A DNA stretch of 52,248 nt from Prolixibacteraceae bacterium (GCA_009773765.1 WTWZ01000019.1:1-52248), one strand, 5' to 3'; positions 43,827 to 52,248 are shown, numbered from the stretch's first letter. Numbers and translations are program-made. Notes: a model not told the origin generated them from the sequence alone.

Positions 43827-44777
43827 ATGCTAAAAATTGCTTTGGTTGTATCCATGCTCTTTCAACTTGGGGCAGCGGTGTTCGCGATAACATTAATCCG
43901 CAGGACCCGGTATAACATTTCATGGGTATTAATTTCGGCCGGACTGGTACTTATGGCCATCCGCCGGTTATTCGATTTTTCAACGCTTTTCTGGGAATCC
44001 AATTTGTTTCAGAGAGAAGAAATTAATGCCTGGATTGGTGTATTAATTTCTGTTTTTATATTCGCCGGGGTAATATTTATCAGGAAAATATTCAACCTTC
44101 AGGATCAGGTGGAAAAGCTCCGGCAGGAAAGTGAGCAAAATGTACTTTCTGCAATCATCAACACCGAAGAAATTGAAAGACAAGCATTTGCACGAGAACT
44201 TCATGATGGGCTCGGGCCTGTTTTATCGTCAATTAAAATGATACTGAGTGCCATTAACACCGAAACCTTAACCCCTTTTAACCGCGAGATTATCAAAAAG
44301 GCATTTAACGCATCCAACAACTCGGTGACAGCTTTAAAAGAAATTGCCAACAATTTAAGCCCTCATCTTTTAAAAAATTATGGCCTCGAAAAAGCAATTG
44401 AAACGCTTGCCCGGCAGTTATTTTCGCCAACGGGCATTAAATTCGTGTTAAATTTGAATTTCGATGAAAATCGACTTTCAAAAGAGATGGAAATCAGTTG
44501 TTACCGGATTGTTTCTGAGTTGATAAACAACAGCATCAAACATGCAAATCCTTCGGTAGTCAATCTCGAAATAAATGAAACTGACCGGTTTCTGACCATT
44601 AAATACAATGATAATGGCTGCGGGTTTGATAATTTCCAAATTGATAAAAACAGTAAAATCCCGGGAATGGGATTTAGTAACATTATTTCACGGACCAAAT
44701 CGCTGAATGGGATGTACTACATTCAAACCTCGCCAGGCAATGGTTTTTCCGTTGAATTTTATTTTCCTCTAAAATGA
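43827..44777 (+). CDS. Sensor histidine kinase (HisKA_3 type)
   Basis: The start at 43827 (ATG) is used. The 316-residue protein has three N-terminal membrane segments (about 1-25, 33-48, 68-88), a short coiled coil, the HisKA_3 dimerisation motif EEIERQAFARELHDGLGPVL with phospho-acceptor His126, and a HATPase domain (ELINNSIKHANP, YNDNGCGFDNF, GMGFSNIISR). There is almost no extracytoplasmic loop, so it may sense a membrane or intracellular signal. Its stop overlaps the response-regulator start (ATGA). Its target may be the porin and ABC genes downstream; this is inferred. Confidence 0.92.
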   Translation: MLKIALVVSMLFQLGAAVFAITLIRRTRYNISWVLISAGLVLMAIRRLFDFSTLFWESNLFQREEINAWIGVLISVFIFAGVIFIRKIFNLQDQVEKLRQESEQNVLSAIINTEEIERQAFARELHDGLGPVLSSIKMILSAINTETLTPFNREIIKKAFNASNNSVTALKEIANNLSPHLLKNYGLEKAIETLARQLFSPTGIKFVLNLNFDENRLSKEMEISCYRIVSELINNSIKHANPSVVNLEINETDRFLTIKYNDNGCGFDNFQIDKNSKIPGMGFSNIISRTKSLNGMYYIQTSPGNGFSVEFYFPLK

Positions 44778-45415
44778 AAAAAATTTCCGTTTATCTGGTT
44801 GATGATCACTCGCTTTTCAGGGAAGGCTTAAAAATGTTGCTTTCAAACCTCGATTATATTGACAAGATTTATGAAGCCGAAAATGGCCGGCAATTTATCG
44901 ATGGGCTTCGAAAAAATTATGTCGATATTGCACTGATTGATATTGAAATGCCTTTAATGAACGGTATTCAGGCAGCGCAACAAGCTAAGATTATTGTACC
45001 GGGAATAAAACTTATTGCATTATCACTTTATTCAGATGAAAACTATTATCTAAGTATGATTGAAGCAGGGGCCTGTGGTTTTCTGCTTAAAAACTCCAAT
45101 TTTCATGAGGTTGAAAAAGCCATTAAGGATGTGTACGAGGATAAAAGTTACATTTCAATTGAGATTTTAAACAACATTTTAAAACACCCGCAAAAACCCG
45201 TATCCAACAGCAATATTGAGGAACTTACTGAACGCGAAATAGAAATACTTTTGCTGATTTGCAAGGGATTAACAAATAATGAAATAGCCGATCGGTTAAT
45301 TTTAAGCAAACGTACCGTTGATAAACACCGTGAAAACCTGCTTCTGAAAACACAGTCGAAAAACACCGCCAACCTTGTGGTTTACGCCATAAAAAGTGGC
45401 TATTTACAGATTTAA
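44774..45415 (+). CDS. NarL-family response regulator
   Basis: The 213-residue protein has a receiver domain (acidic pocket VDDHS at 9-13, phospho-acceptor Asp56 in ALIDIEMP, Lys106 in FLLKNS) and a C-terminal LuxR-type HTH (LTEREIEILLLICKGLTNNE, then KRTVDKHRENLL). It overlaps the kinase gene by 4 bp. It lies upstream of the porin-pst genes on the same strand after a gap of 123 bp. Confidence 0.94.
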   Translation: MKKISVYLVDDHSLFREGLKMLLSNLDYIDKIYEAENGRQFIDGLRKNYVDIALIDIEMPLMNGIQAAQQAKIIVPGIKLIALSLYSDENYYLSMIEAGACGFLLKNSNFHEVEKAIKDVYEDKSYISIEILNNILKHPQKPVSNSNIEELTEREIEILLLICKGLTNNEIADRLILSKRTVDKHRENLLLKTQSKNTANLVVYAIKSGYLQI

Positions 45416-45538
45416 TCAGATTAAATTTATGCCCACTAAGTATAAAGACGTACAATCAAGCTACGCTTTTATACTGTTTTCAATGTGCCTTGTTAAAGAT
45501 ATTTTTGCCCAGTAATTTTTTAACAGGATAGGATTTTT

Positions 45539-46861
45539 ATGTCAGGAAAAAACATCTTTAAAAAGCAAAACAACGTATTTGCCCTTATTTCAAAAGTGGC
45601 TTTTTTATTTGTTCTGTTTCAAACAGTATTCGCCACAAATATAAAAGCGCAGTTTAAAATCGATGCCGAGCTCCGCAACCGTTCCGAATTTCGCGATGGT
45701 TATGCCAAACTTTCTTCCCGGGGATCAACACCTGCATTTTTGGTTACCCAGCGTACCAGGGTAGTTTTCAGCTACGAATCAGAAGATTTAAAAATCAAAT
45801 TTACCCCGCAGGATGTTCGCATTTGGGGCGACGACAGCAAAATTACCCTTGCCGGTAGCAACGGTAACAATGCATCTATAGATCTTTTCGAAGGATTTGC
45901 AGACTTTAAAATCGGTAAAAATAGCTGGCTTGCAGTTGGAAGGCAGCAATTGGTTTACGACAATCAAAGTATTTTATCGAATGCAAACTGGAACCAAAAT
46001 GGTATAAGTTCAGATGCAGTATTACTGAAACTTAAACTGAGCGGATGGAATATACATATTGCCGGATCGTGGAATACCGCGCAGCAGGCTGCAACCGACA
46101 ACTTCTACCCAACCGACAGGTATAAAAGCATAAATTTTTTGTGGATCAACCGGCAATTCAACGGCCATTTTAAACTGTCGTTTATTCATGTAGCAGCCGG
46201 CCGAACCCAAACCGACACAACCAATAACATCAATTTCAGGCAAACTACCGGTATTTATACAACCTACAAAAACGGTAACTTTTCGTTTTGGGGAGATGCC
46301 TATTATCAGTTCGGGAAAAGCCAGACAGGCAAAAAAGCAAGCGCCATGCTTTTGGATGTTGAAGCAGGGTACAAATTAAAAAGTTTTACCCCGGGAATTG
46401 GGTTCAGCTATATTTCAGGCAACAGTAAAACTGGCAACAGTATGACAACAGATCATTTATATGAACCTATTTACCGTTCAAGGCATGCTTTTAATGGTTT
46501 TATCGATTATTATACTAATTACTCAAAACAAACTGCAAATGGTGGATTAGCCGATTTTTATGGTTTCCTTGATTTCGTCCCATCCAAAACAGTAAGCATT
46601 CGGAATAAACTTCACTTCTTTCAACTGGCAGAAACAAATCCCGGCACGCCAACCAATAAAAACCTTGGAGTTGAAAATGATTTGGTAGTCAAATTCAAAT
46701 TTTCAGAATGGGGACAACTTGAAGGCGGATATTTGTTTTATGTGCCAACATCAACCTTAAAAACAATTCAAAATGTACCTAACGGAAAATTCTCACAATT
46801 TGTATATTTGCAACTTACAATTGCCCCTATACTCTTTAAAAACGAACTAAAGAAAATGTAA
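45539..46861 (+). CDS. Outer-membrane porin of the alginate-export type
   Basis: A 440-residue protein with an N-terminal signal peptide (cleavage after NIKAQ, about residue 38) and a beta-barrel rich in alternating aromatic strands. FKIDAELRNRSEFRDGY, VTQRTRVVFSYESEDLKIKF, and WLAVGRQQLVYDNQSIL with GISSDAVLL are typical of the alginate_exp family in Bacteroidota. It precedes the ABC importer genes by 18 bp and is probably the outer-membrane channel for the same solute. An anion such as phosphate is likely but not proven. Confidence 0.8.
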   Translation: MSGKNIFKKQNNVFALISKVAFLFVLFQTVFATNIKAQFKIDAELRNRSEFRDGYAKLSSRGSTPAFLVTQRTRVVFSYESEDLKIKFTPQDVRIWGDDSKITLAGSNGNNASIDLFEGFADFKIGKNSWLAVGRQQLVYDNQSILSNANWNQNGISSDAVLLKLKLSGWNIHIAGSWNTAQQAATDNFYPTDRYKSINFLWINRQFNGHFKLSFIHVAAGRTQTDTTNNINFRQTTGIYTTYKNGNFSFWGDAYYQFGKSQTGKKASAMLLDVEAGYKLKSFTPGIGFSYISGNSKTGNSMTTDHLYEPIYRSRHAFNGFIDYYTNYSKQTANGGLADFYGFLDFVPSKTVSIRNKLHFFQLAETNPGTPTNKNLGVENDLVVKFKFSEWGQLEGGYLFYVPTSTLKTIQNVPNGKFSQFVYLQLTIAPILFKNELKKM

Positions 46862-46879
46862 TTATTCAATTTTATAAAT

Positions 46880-47818
46880 ATGAAAACAAAAAGTCTTTTA
46901 TTTATTCTGGCTTTGGCCATCATTTTTTCAGCTTGTTCTTCACGAAAGAAAAAAGAGCAAACTATAAGCCTTTCCGGGGCTTTTGCGCTTTATCCAATGG
47001 TTATTAAATGGAGCGATGAATACAAAAAAGAACACCCTGATGTCCGGTTTAATATTTCTGCCGGAGGAGCCGGAAAAGGTGTTGCCGATGCACTTTCGGG
47101 CACCATTGATTTAGGCATGTTATCGCGCCAGATTGAACAACAGGAAATCGACAACGGGATTTGGTGGGTATCGGTTACAAAAGATGCGGTAATCCCCACC
47201 ATCAATTCAGGCAATCCGCTTTTTGAAACTTTAAAAAAACGAGGGCTTACACGTGATGAGTTCAGGAAGATATTTATTACGGGAGAAATAACAAACTGGA
47301 ATCAGTTACCGGGTGTGGGAACAGACCAGGTTATCAATGTTTTTACCCGTTCTGACGCCTGCGGCGCTGCAGCAACCTGGGCTGAATACCTCGGGGGTAA
47401 ACAGGAAGATTTGTTAGGTACTGGTGTTTTTGGCGATCCCGGACTGGCTGATGCGGTCGTAAAAGATATAAATGGAGTGGGTTATAACAATACCATTTAT
47501 TTATATGATAATGAAACCGGCAACAAAAACAAGGGAATTGAAGCAATTCCCATCGATATAAATGAAAATGGGGTTGTTGATGCAGAAGAAGCAAACTATG
47601 ATAAACTCGGCCAGATTCTGGATGCTATTGCTGCCGGAAAATTCCCGTCGCCACCTGCACGCGATCTGTATTTGGTATCGAAAGGCAAACCGCAAAAACA
47701 GGCCACCCTTGATTTTTTGAAATGGGTAATTACCAAAGGACAGGCTTTTGTGCAGGAAGCCGGTTATGTGCCGCTAAATATTTCTACCCTTGACGAACAG
47801 CTATCTAAACTTAATTAG
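46880..47818 (+). CDS. PstS-like substrate-binding lipoprotein
   Basis: A 312-residue lipoprotein (MKTKSLLFILALAIIFSAC, lipid at Cys19). The type II binding-protein fold is shown by SGAFALYPMVIKWSDEYKK, SAGGAGKGVADALSGTIDLG and VINVFTRSDACGAAATWAEY. The phosphate contacts of classical PstS are altered: the R..SGT loop reads RSDACGAA, and ATF reads ALY. An EF-hand-like loop DINENGVVDAEE (226-237) is present. From memory, this binding-protein subgroup commonly carries it. Ligand could be phosphate or another oxyanion. Confidence 0.85.
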   Translation: MKTKSLLFILALAIIFSACSSRKKKEQTISLSGAFALYPMVIKWSDEYKKEHPDVRFNISAGGAGKGVADALSGTIDLGMLSRQIEQQEIDNGIWWVSVTKDAVIPTINSGNPLFETLKKRGLTRDEFRKIFITGEITNWNQLPGVGTDQVINVFTRSDACGAAATWAEYLGGKQEDLLGTGVFGDPGLADAVVKDINGVGYNNTIYLYDNETGNKNKGIEAIPIDINENGVVDAEEANYDKLGQILDAIAAGKFPSPPARDLYLVSKGKPQKQATLDFLKWVITKGQAFVQEAGYVPLNISTLDEQLSKLN

Positions 47819-47846
47819 TCCTGATCAATCTTAAATTGAACAGAAA

Positions 47847-48731
47847 ATGGACAGAAAAAGAAGATTGATCGACACGGTAGTAGGTATCTGGATGCGGGGA
47901 GGATTGTATTTATTGCTGTCCATACCTATACTAATTGCTGTTGGAATCTACTGGAAAGCAGCTCCCTTGCTTGAAAGCCATTCGCTGAAAGATCTGCTTT
48001 TTTCTGGTAAATGGTTTCCGATGAGAGGTGAATTTGGTTTTTTGCCTTTTATTTACAGTTCGGCTTATGTCACTATTTTATCCTTCCTGTTCTCAGGGCC
48101 GCTATGTTTATTTGCAGCAATTTACCTTACACAGTTTGGGAAAAGGGGTTTGCTGAATATTATGCTTCCCGTGATTGATATTCTTGCCGGGATACCATCG
48201 GTGGTTTATGGCGTTTGGGGCATACTGGTAATTGTTCCGGCGGTCTCAGGTTTGGCTGGCTTTTTTGGAACAACTAGTTCGGGATACAGCCTTTTGGCCG
48301 GAAGTATTGTGCTTGCAGTAATGTGTATCCCTTATATTCTGAACATGCTTATTGAAGTTTTCAACACCATTCCGGTTGGGATGAAAGAAGCCTCGCTTTC
48401 GCTGGGGGCCACACATTGGGAAATGGTAAAACACGTAATTATTAAAAGGGGGTTTCCGGGAATTATTTCGGCATTCGGGCTGGGAATTGCCAAAGCTTTT
48501 GGAGAAACCATTGCAGTTTTAATGGTGGTTGGCAATACACTCGAAATTTCGCTTTCGCCCTTTAAACCGGGCTATCCGCTGCCTTCATTAATTGCCAATA
48601 ATTATGGCGAAATGATGTCGATCCCCGATTATGACTCGGCATTAATGTTCTCCGCATTATTGCTGTTTGTTATAATTCTGGTGATTAACCTGTTTTTCAG
48701 GTATTTTATTCATAAAGCTGAAAAATCATGA
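47847..48731 (+). CDS. pstC: PstC-like ABC permease
   Basis: A 294-residue inner-membrane permease with six segments: an N-terminal helix (about 17-34), then the PstC domain with SAYVTILSFLFSGPLCLFAA and the EAA-like coupling loop GMKEASLSLGATHWEMVKHV. GIAKAFGETIAVLMVVGN is characteristic of PstC. Its stop overlaps the pstA start (ATGA). Confidence 0.92.
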   Translation: MDRKRRLIDTVVGIWMRGGLYLLLSIPILIAVGIYWKAAPLLESHSLKDLLFSGKWFPMRGEFGFLPFIYSSAYVTILSFLFSGPLCLFAAIYLTQFGKRGLLNIMLPVIDILAGIPSVVYGVWGILVIVPAVSGLAGFFGTTSSGYSLLAGSIVLAVMCIPYILNMLIEVFNTIPVGMKEASLSLGATHWEMVKHVIIKRGFPGIISAFGLGIAKAFGETIAVLMVVGNTLEISLSPFKPGYPLPSLIANNYGEMMSIPDYDSALMFSALLLFVIILVINLFFRYFIHKAEKS

Positions 48732-49582
48732 GAAAAATTAAAATTATTGAAGAGTGGATTATTAAGGGGATTTCCTTTCTGGCAGCATATTCTGTTATTT
48801 TCATTTTATTGTATTTACTGTTTGTTATATTTAAAAATGGGATTGGGGCTTTATCTTGGGAAACCGTTTTTAGTATGCCCAAAGGAGGATATTATTTTGG
48901 TGGTGAAGGCGGAATATTAAATGCAATTGTTGGCTCCCTGTATCTTTCAGTTGGGGCAACCTTGCTGGCAATTATAGTTGGGCTTCCTGCTGCATTATTT
49001 ATCAATGTTCAGCTCATCAGGCTAAAACGCACGCAGCATTTAATTCGTTACCTGCTCGATGCACTTTGGGGGATACCGTCGATAGTTTACGGCGCCTTTG
49101 GATTTGCTGTGATGCTGTTTTTCGGACTAAACGCCTCGCTTTTGGCCGGTATTATCACAGTTGCACTGCTTATCACTCCAATTTTGGTCCGTGCTTTTGA
49201 TGAGATTCTTAAAACCATTCCTGTTGAATTGCAGGAAGCTTCTTTCTCTCTGGGTTCAACCCGCTCTGAAACGGCGATGAGGGTCTTATTTAAACAAGGA
49301 TTTGCCGGGTTTATTACAGCTTTGCTTCTAGCTTTCGGCAGGGGAATTGGCGATGCGGCTTCGGTACTTTTCACTGCTGGTTATACCGACAATATTCCTG
49401 TAACCTTGGACGAACCGGTGGCAACATTACCGTTGGCTATTTTCTTCCAGCTCAGTTCACCAATCGAAGAAGTGAGGCAACGCGCCTATGCAGCGGCTGT
49501 TGTGCTTACCATCTTTATTTTAATAATCAGCGTATCGGCACGACTGCTTTCAAAAAGATATTCAAAAAATATTATCAAATGA
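48728..49582 (+). CDS. pstA: PstA-like ABC permease
   Basis: A 284-residue permease with six membrane segments. The coupling loop is PVELQEASFSLGSTRSETAM, followed by LLLAFGRGIGDAASVLFTAG, as in PstA. The first helix covers about 13-35. It overlaps both pstC and the ATPase gene by 4 bp, implying coupled translation of all three. Confidence 0.92.
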   Translation: MRKIKIIEEWIIKGISFLAAYSVIFILLYLLFVIFKNGIGALSWETVFSMPKGGYYFGGEGGILNAIVGSLYLSVGATLLAIIVGLPAALFINVQLIRLKRTQHLIRYLLDALWGIPSIVYGAFGFAVMLFFGLNASLLAGIITVALLITPILVRAFDEILKTIPVELQEASFSLGSTRSETAMRVLFKQGFAGFITALLLAFGRGIGDAASVLFTAGYTDNIPVTLDEPVATLPLAIFFQLSSPIEEVRQRAYAAAVVLTIFILIISVSARLLSKRYSKNIIK

Positions 49583-50407
49583 ACGAATTGGCATTTACAA
49601 ATCAACCTTTCAATACAACAAAAGAAGATACCTTAGTAACAAATAAACAGATGGAAAACAAAGCGGTTGAAAAACCAATCATCAAAATAAGAGGATTGAA
49701 TGTAAAAACCAAAGAAGGAGAAATTCTCAAAAATATCAATCTCGACATTCCAAAAAATAAAATTATTGTGTTGCTTGGGCCATCAGGTTGTGGAAAAACC
49801 ACTTTGCTGAAAAGTCTCAACCGGTTAACCGATTTACATAAAGAGCTGAAAGTAAGTGGCGAAGTATTTATTGATGGAGTTGATATTTTAAAAGCCAGCC
49901 AGGAATTGCCAGTAATGCGGCAAAAAATGGGATTATTTTCCGCTACCGATGTCAATATATAAAAATGTTGCATACGGATTAAAACTGAAGGGGATACGCA
50001 GCAAAAAACTGATATCGCACAGTGTTGAGGCCAACCTGAAACGTGTTGGCTTATGGGAAGAAGTAAAAGACCGGCTGAAAAGCCCTGCAACCAGCTTGTC
50101 GATTGGACAGCAGCAGCGTTTGTGCCTGGCGCGCGGACTGGCTGTTAAGCCTACCATTATCCTGGCCGATGAACCTACATCGGCATTGGATCCAATTTCA
50201 ACCAAAATCATCGAGAACCTTTTTAAAGAACTAAAACAACATTACACTATAATTCTTGTAACCCATGTACTGCGGCAGGCTATGCGATTAGCTGACCACA
50301 TTGTGTTTATGTATTACGGTGAAATTATAGAGCAGGGACACCCAAGCGTCATTTTAACAAATCCGGAAACCGAAATTCTGAAAAAGTACCTTGTGGAAGG
50401 AAATTAA
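49579..50407 (+). pseudogene. pstB: PstB-like ABC ATPase, frameshifted at the Q-loop
   Basis: The first frame (49579-49962) has Walker A LLGPSGCGKTTLLKSLNRL and runs to MRQKMGLFS. It then reads out of frame to a stop. The second frame (from 49949) starts at LPMSIYKNVAYG and holds the signature LSIGQQQRLCLARG (LSIGQ instead of LSGGQ), Walker B IILADEPTSALDP and the H-loop VTHVLRQAM. Canonical PstB has VFQxPxP between the two halves. Here about five codons (3n+2 nt, about 14) including the Q-loop Gln are missing at 49935-49950. The importer would lack its ATPase unless this is an assembly error. Confidence 0.85.
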
Positions 50408-50467
50408 GGATTAACGATTGAAGATTAACGCTTAACGATTTCGGGGAGGATGATATCCGGTTAAATT

Positions 50468-50521
50468 AAACAGGCATCATTCAACGCTTCTGTATTTATG
50501 TTTTTTAATCCCTGCCTGTTT
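50468..50521 (+). terminator. Possible terminator of the pst operon
   Basis: AAACAGGCA (50468-50476) can pair with TGCCTGTTT (50513-50521), followed by more T. The loop is long (36 nt). It is the only structure with a T-run in the gap 50408-50633, which otherwise has short GATTAACG repeats near 50410-50440. Confidence 0.4.
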
Positions 50522-50633
50522 TTTTCAGTAATAATATTGCAAATGGTTGAACTACTTGTGCTGATGACACTTTTAAATCAAATGATTTTTACATTTGTGC
50601 CCAGTTTCCGTTTTAAAACTTAATAACCGTGAT

Positions 50634-51434
50634 ATGTCTGTTGAGAAAGGTATATTTCAACGTACCGAATTGTTGTTTGGACAAGAAAAAATGAACCTGC
50701 TTGCTGAAAAGAAAGTTATCATTTTCGGCATTGGCGGTGTTGGGAGCTGGTGTGCCGAAAGCCTTGTGAGAACAGGATTGAAGCGTCTGACTATAGTTGA
50801 TTCCGACAGGGTTTGTATTACAAACATCAACAGGCAATTACATGCCACAACACAAACCGTTGGCCAGGTAAAAACCGAAGCGCTTAAAAAACGTCTGCTC
50901 GAAATCAATCCTTCAGCCGAAATCAATGCAATTCAGAAAATCTACAACCAGCGCAACCACGACTTTTTCCTACTTGAACAGTACGATTATATTATCGATG
51001 CCATCGACAGCATTGGAAGTAAAGTGCATCTGATAAGAATGGCCACCCTCACAAACGCGGAATTTTTTTCTTCGATGGGGGCGTCACTGAAACTCGACCC
51101 AACAAAAATCAGTGTTGCCGAATTCTGGAAAGTAAAAGGCTGTCCGCTGGCTGCCCGAATTCGCAAAGTGATTAAAAAAGGTGAATTGCCGGCGAAAAAG
51201 TTTATGTGTGTGTACAGCGAGGAATTACTTGAAAACAAGGGCGCAGGTGCATCGTGCGGAACAGAACAATGTTTGTGCCCTAAAAACATCAATGCTGAAG
51301 GTGATCCCGAACTTGCAGACCACGAATGGTGCAGCCAGAAAGCGGTTATTAACGGAACTGTTGCACATATTACCGCAATTTACGGTTTTACACTTGCCGG
51401 ATTGGTTGTTCAGGATATTTATAACAAAGAATGA
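50634..51434 (+). CDS. tcdA: tRNA threonylcarbamoyladenosine dehydratase
   Basis: The start at 50634 (MSVEKGIFQRTELLFG) is preferred; the frame is open to 50595. The 266-residue E1-like protein has GIGGVGSWCAESLVRTG (about 33-49), IVDSDRVCITNINRQLH (about 57-73) and IDAIDSIGSKV. SMGASLKLDPTKI and the Cys-rich GAGASCGTEQCLCP follow. TcdA (CsdL) cyclises t6A37 in tRNA using ATP. Convergent with mtaB. Confidence 0.9.
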   Translation: MSVEKGIFQRTELLFGQEKMNLLAEKKVIIFGIGGVGSWCAESLVRTGLKRLTIVDSDRVCITNINRQLHATTQTVGQVKTEALKKRLLEINPSAEINAIQKIYNQRNHDFFLLEQYDYIIDAIDSIGSKVHLIRMATLTNAEFFSSMGASLKLDPTKISVAEFWKVKGCPLAARIRKVIKKGELPAKKFMCVYSEELLENKGAGASCGTEQCLCPKNINAEGDPELADHEWCSQKAVINGTVAHITAIYGFTLAGLVVQDIYNKE

Positions 51435-51473
51435 TCTGATTTTCGTAAACATTTCACTTTAAAGTTGGAAATT

Positions 51474-51531
51474 AACCACATAGGCACATAGGGCACATAG
51501 TATCTTATGTGTTCTATGTGCCTATGTGGTT
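51474..51531. terminator. Bidirectional hairpin between tcdA and mtaB
   Basis: AACCACATAGGCACATAG (51474-51491) pairs perfectly with CTATGTGCCTATGTGGTT (51514-51531); an inner CACATA/TATGTG extends the stem. CACATAG is also repeated in tandem. It is a typical Bacteroidota intergenic palindrome, here separating convergent genes. Confidence 0.75.
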
Positions 51532-51548
51532 CTCAAAAGACTATACTT

Positions 51549-52248
51549 TTACAGCCCGTATTCCGCCGGAATAAATTTACTCCCGTCAATCAGAGGCAGC
51601 ATCATTTCAATAAAATCACTTTCATTATCCGGAATGCTGTTTAAATCGTCGCGAAGTATCGGAAGGTAACTGATTTCCATTTCAGAAAGCCGCATATTAC
51701 CCGAATGCAGCGCCTCTTCAATAATATCGATGGCAGCCAGAGCGCCGTTTCTGGCATTGGCTACGTACGAATCGCCTTTAATAAGTTCTTTTGATAACCG
51801 TATTACATTAACCGGCGACAGAATTAATGCCTGCGGATCGGTGTAAATATCCGACGAAACCAGCAGTTGCTGCAACACATCGCGATGCAGTTTTCCGGCT
51901 TTTAAAGCTTCGTTCATCAGGCGGGCATCGTATTCCAACTGTTCCATGTATGCTGTGGGAGCCATTCCTGATAATAATTTGATATTTTGAACAGATTCGT
52001 TGCTCCACAAATCACAACATGCCGAAGCGATATTTCCAATCGGGCTGAAGTGGGCACAGGCTGCGGTTTTCCCTTCCATCGAAATCGGGATTCCGGTAAT
52101 GGCTTTCAGGAACGGTCCTTCATATCCGCAATCCTTGTCCGGTCCTACAGCTCCCTGTTCCATAGCAACAACAGAGCGAACCACCGAAATTACCCGAACC
52201 AACGCAGCAAAGACCTTCGGGATATATTTTTTCTCTGCCAGAACCATG
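51549..52248 (-). CDS. mtaB: Methanol:corrinoid methyltransferase MtaB, C-terminal part
   Basis: The gene runs off the right edge, so its start is not visible and the Met at 52247 is internal. The 232 visible residues match the end of MtaB: GPDKDCGYEGPFLKAITGIP, SMEGKTAACAHFSPIGNIA, CCDLWSNESVQN, LEYDARLMNEA, and the end SKFIPAEYGL. The Cys in KDCGYE (residue 40 of the visible part) corresponds to a zinc ligand in archaeal MtaB. It moves the methyl group of methanol to the corrinoid of MtaC. MtaC and MtaA would be expected beyond the window. Confidence 0.9.
   Translation of the reverse strand, partial: MVLAEKKYIPKVFAALVRVISVVRSVVAMEQGAVGPDKDCGYEGPFLKAITGIPISMEGKTAACAHFSPIGNIASACCDLWSNESVQNIKLLSGMAPTAYMEQLEYDARLMNEALKAGKLHRDVLQQLLVSSDIYTDPQALILSPVNVIRLSKELIKGDSYVANARNGALAAIDIIEEALHSGNMRLSEMEISYLPILRDDLNSIPDNESDFIEMMLPLIDGSKFIPAEYGL

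Noticed and set aside
51435-51548. Cobalamin riboswitch or CRISPR repeat near mtaB
   Set aside because: The repeated CACATAGG units form a simple hairpin between convergent genes; no spacer pattern and no B12-box sequence was seen. A riboswitch for mtaB would lie beyond the window.

Overview
The window looks like the chromosome of an anaerobic or facultative Bacteroidota of the Marinilabiliales/Prolixibacteraceae type. The evidence is AT-rich intergenic DNA with TAnnTTTG-type -7 promoter boxes, DUF5686, DUF349, DUF4295 and DUF1573 proteins, a type IX secretion sorting domain, a LexA-like/DinB/short-DnaE cassette, and a tmRNA tag GENNYALAA. The species cannot be named from sequence alone.

Left third (1-24050): DUF5686 outer-membrane protein; a serine-hydrolase-fold lipoprotein lacking its catalytic residues; the rpmB-rpmG-DUF4295-ftsY operon; a decayed IS1634-type element; a damage-inducible mutagenesis cassette (DnaE-type polymerase, DinB, divergent LexA-like repressor with a broken HTH) controlled by two 17-bp palindromes; a DUF349 protein; a decayed low-molecular-weight phosphatase; aminopeptidase P; a decayed T9SS cargo gene; rpiB-dhaK-dhaL; and ftsK-lolA.

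Middle (24051-40300): carbamate kinase and ornithine carbamoyltransferase, tRNA-Asp, a PPP-type phosphatase, and a galactose locus (sodium/sugar symporter, FucP-type MFS, galK, GntR/LacI-type regulator, galM) with one shared operator upstream of galK and galM. Then come an acyl-CoA synthetase, tmRNA with an aquaporin fragment beside it, an acetyltransferase-like protein, an RluA-type pseudouridine synthase and a DUF1573 protein.

Right part (40289-52248), the most striking region: a tightly packed minus-strand arsenic operon arsR / arsC-hgcA-hgcB-acr3. The mercury-methylation pair hgcA (corrinoid protein, NVWCAAGK motif) and hgcB (2x[4Fe-4S] ferredoxin with C-terminal Cys-Cys) sits between arsenate reductase and the arsenite pump, with 1-5 bp gaps. 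Divergent from it are a NarL-type two-component system, an alginate-export-type porin and a PstSCAB-like ABC importer whose ATPase gene is broken at the Q-loop. The window ends with tcdA and the 3' part of mtaB (methanol:corrinoid methyltransferase), a second corrinoid-dependent methyl-transfer gene.

Broken or decayed genes are frequent for such a short window (lexA-like, LMW phosphatase, T9SS cargo, transposase, aquaporin fragment, pstB). This suggests either ongoing decay or a draft/metagenome assembly with small deletions; the two cannot be separated here.
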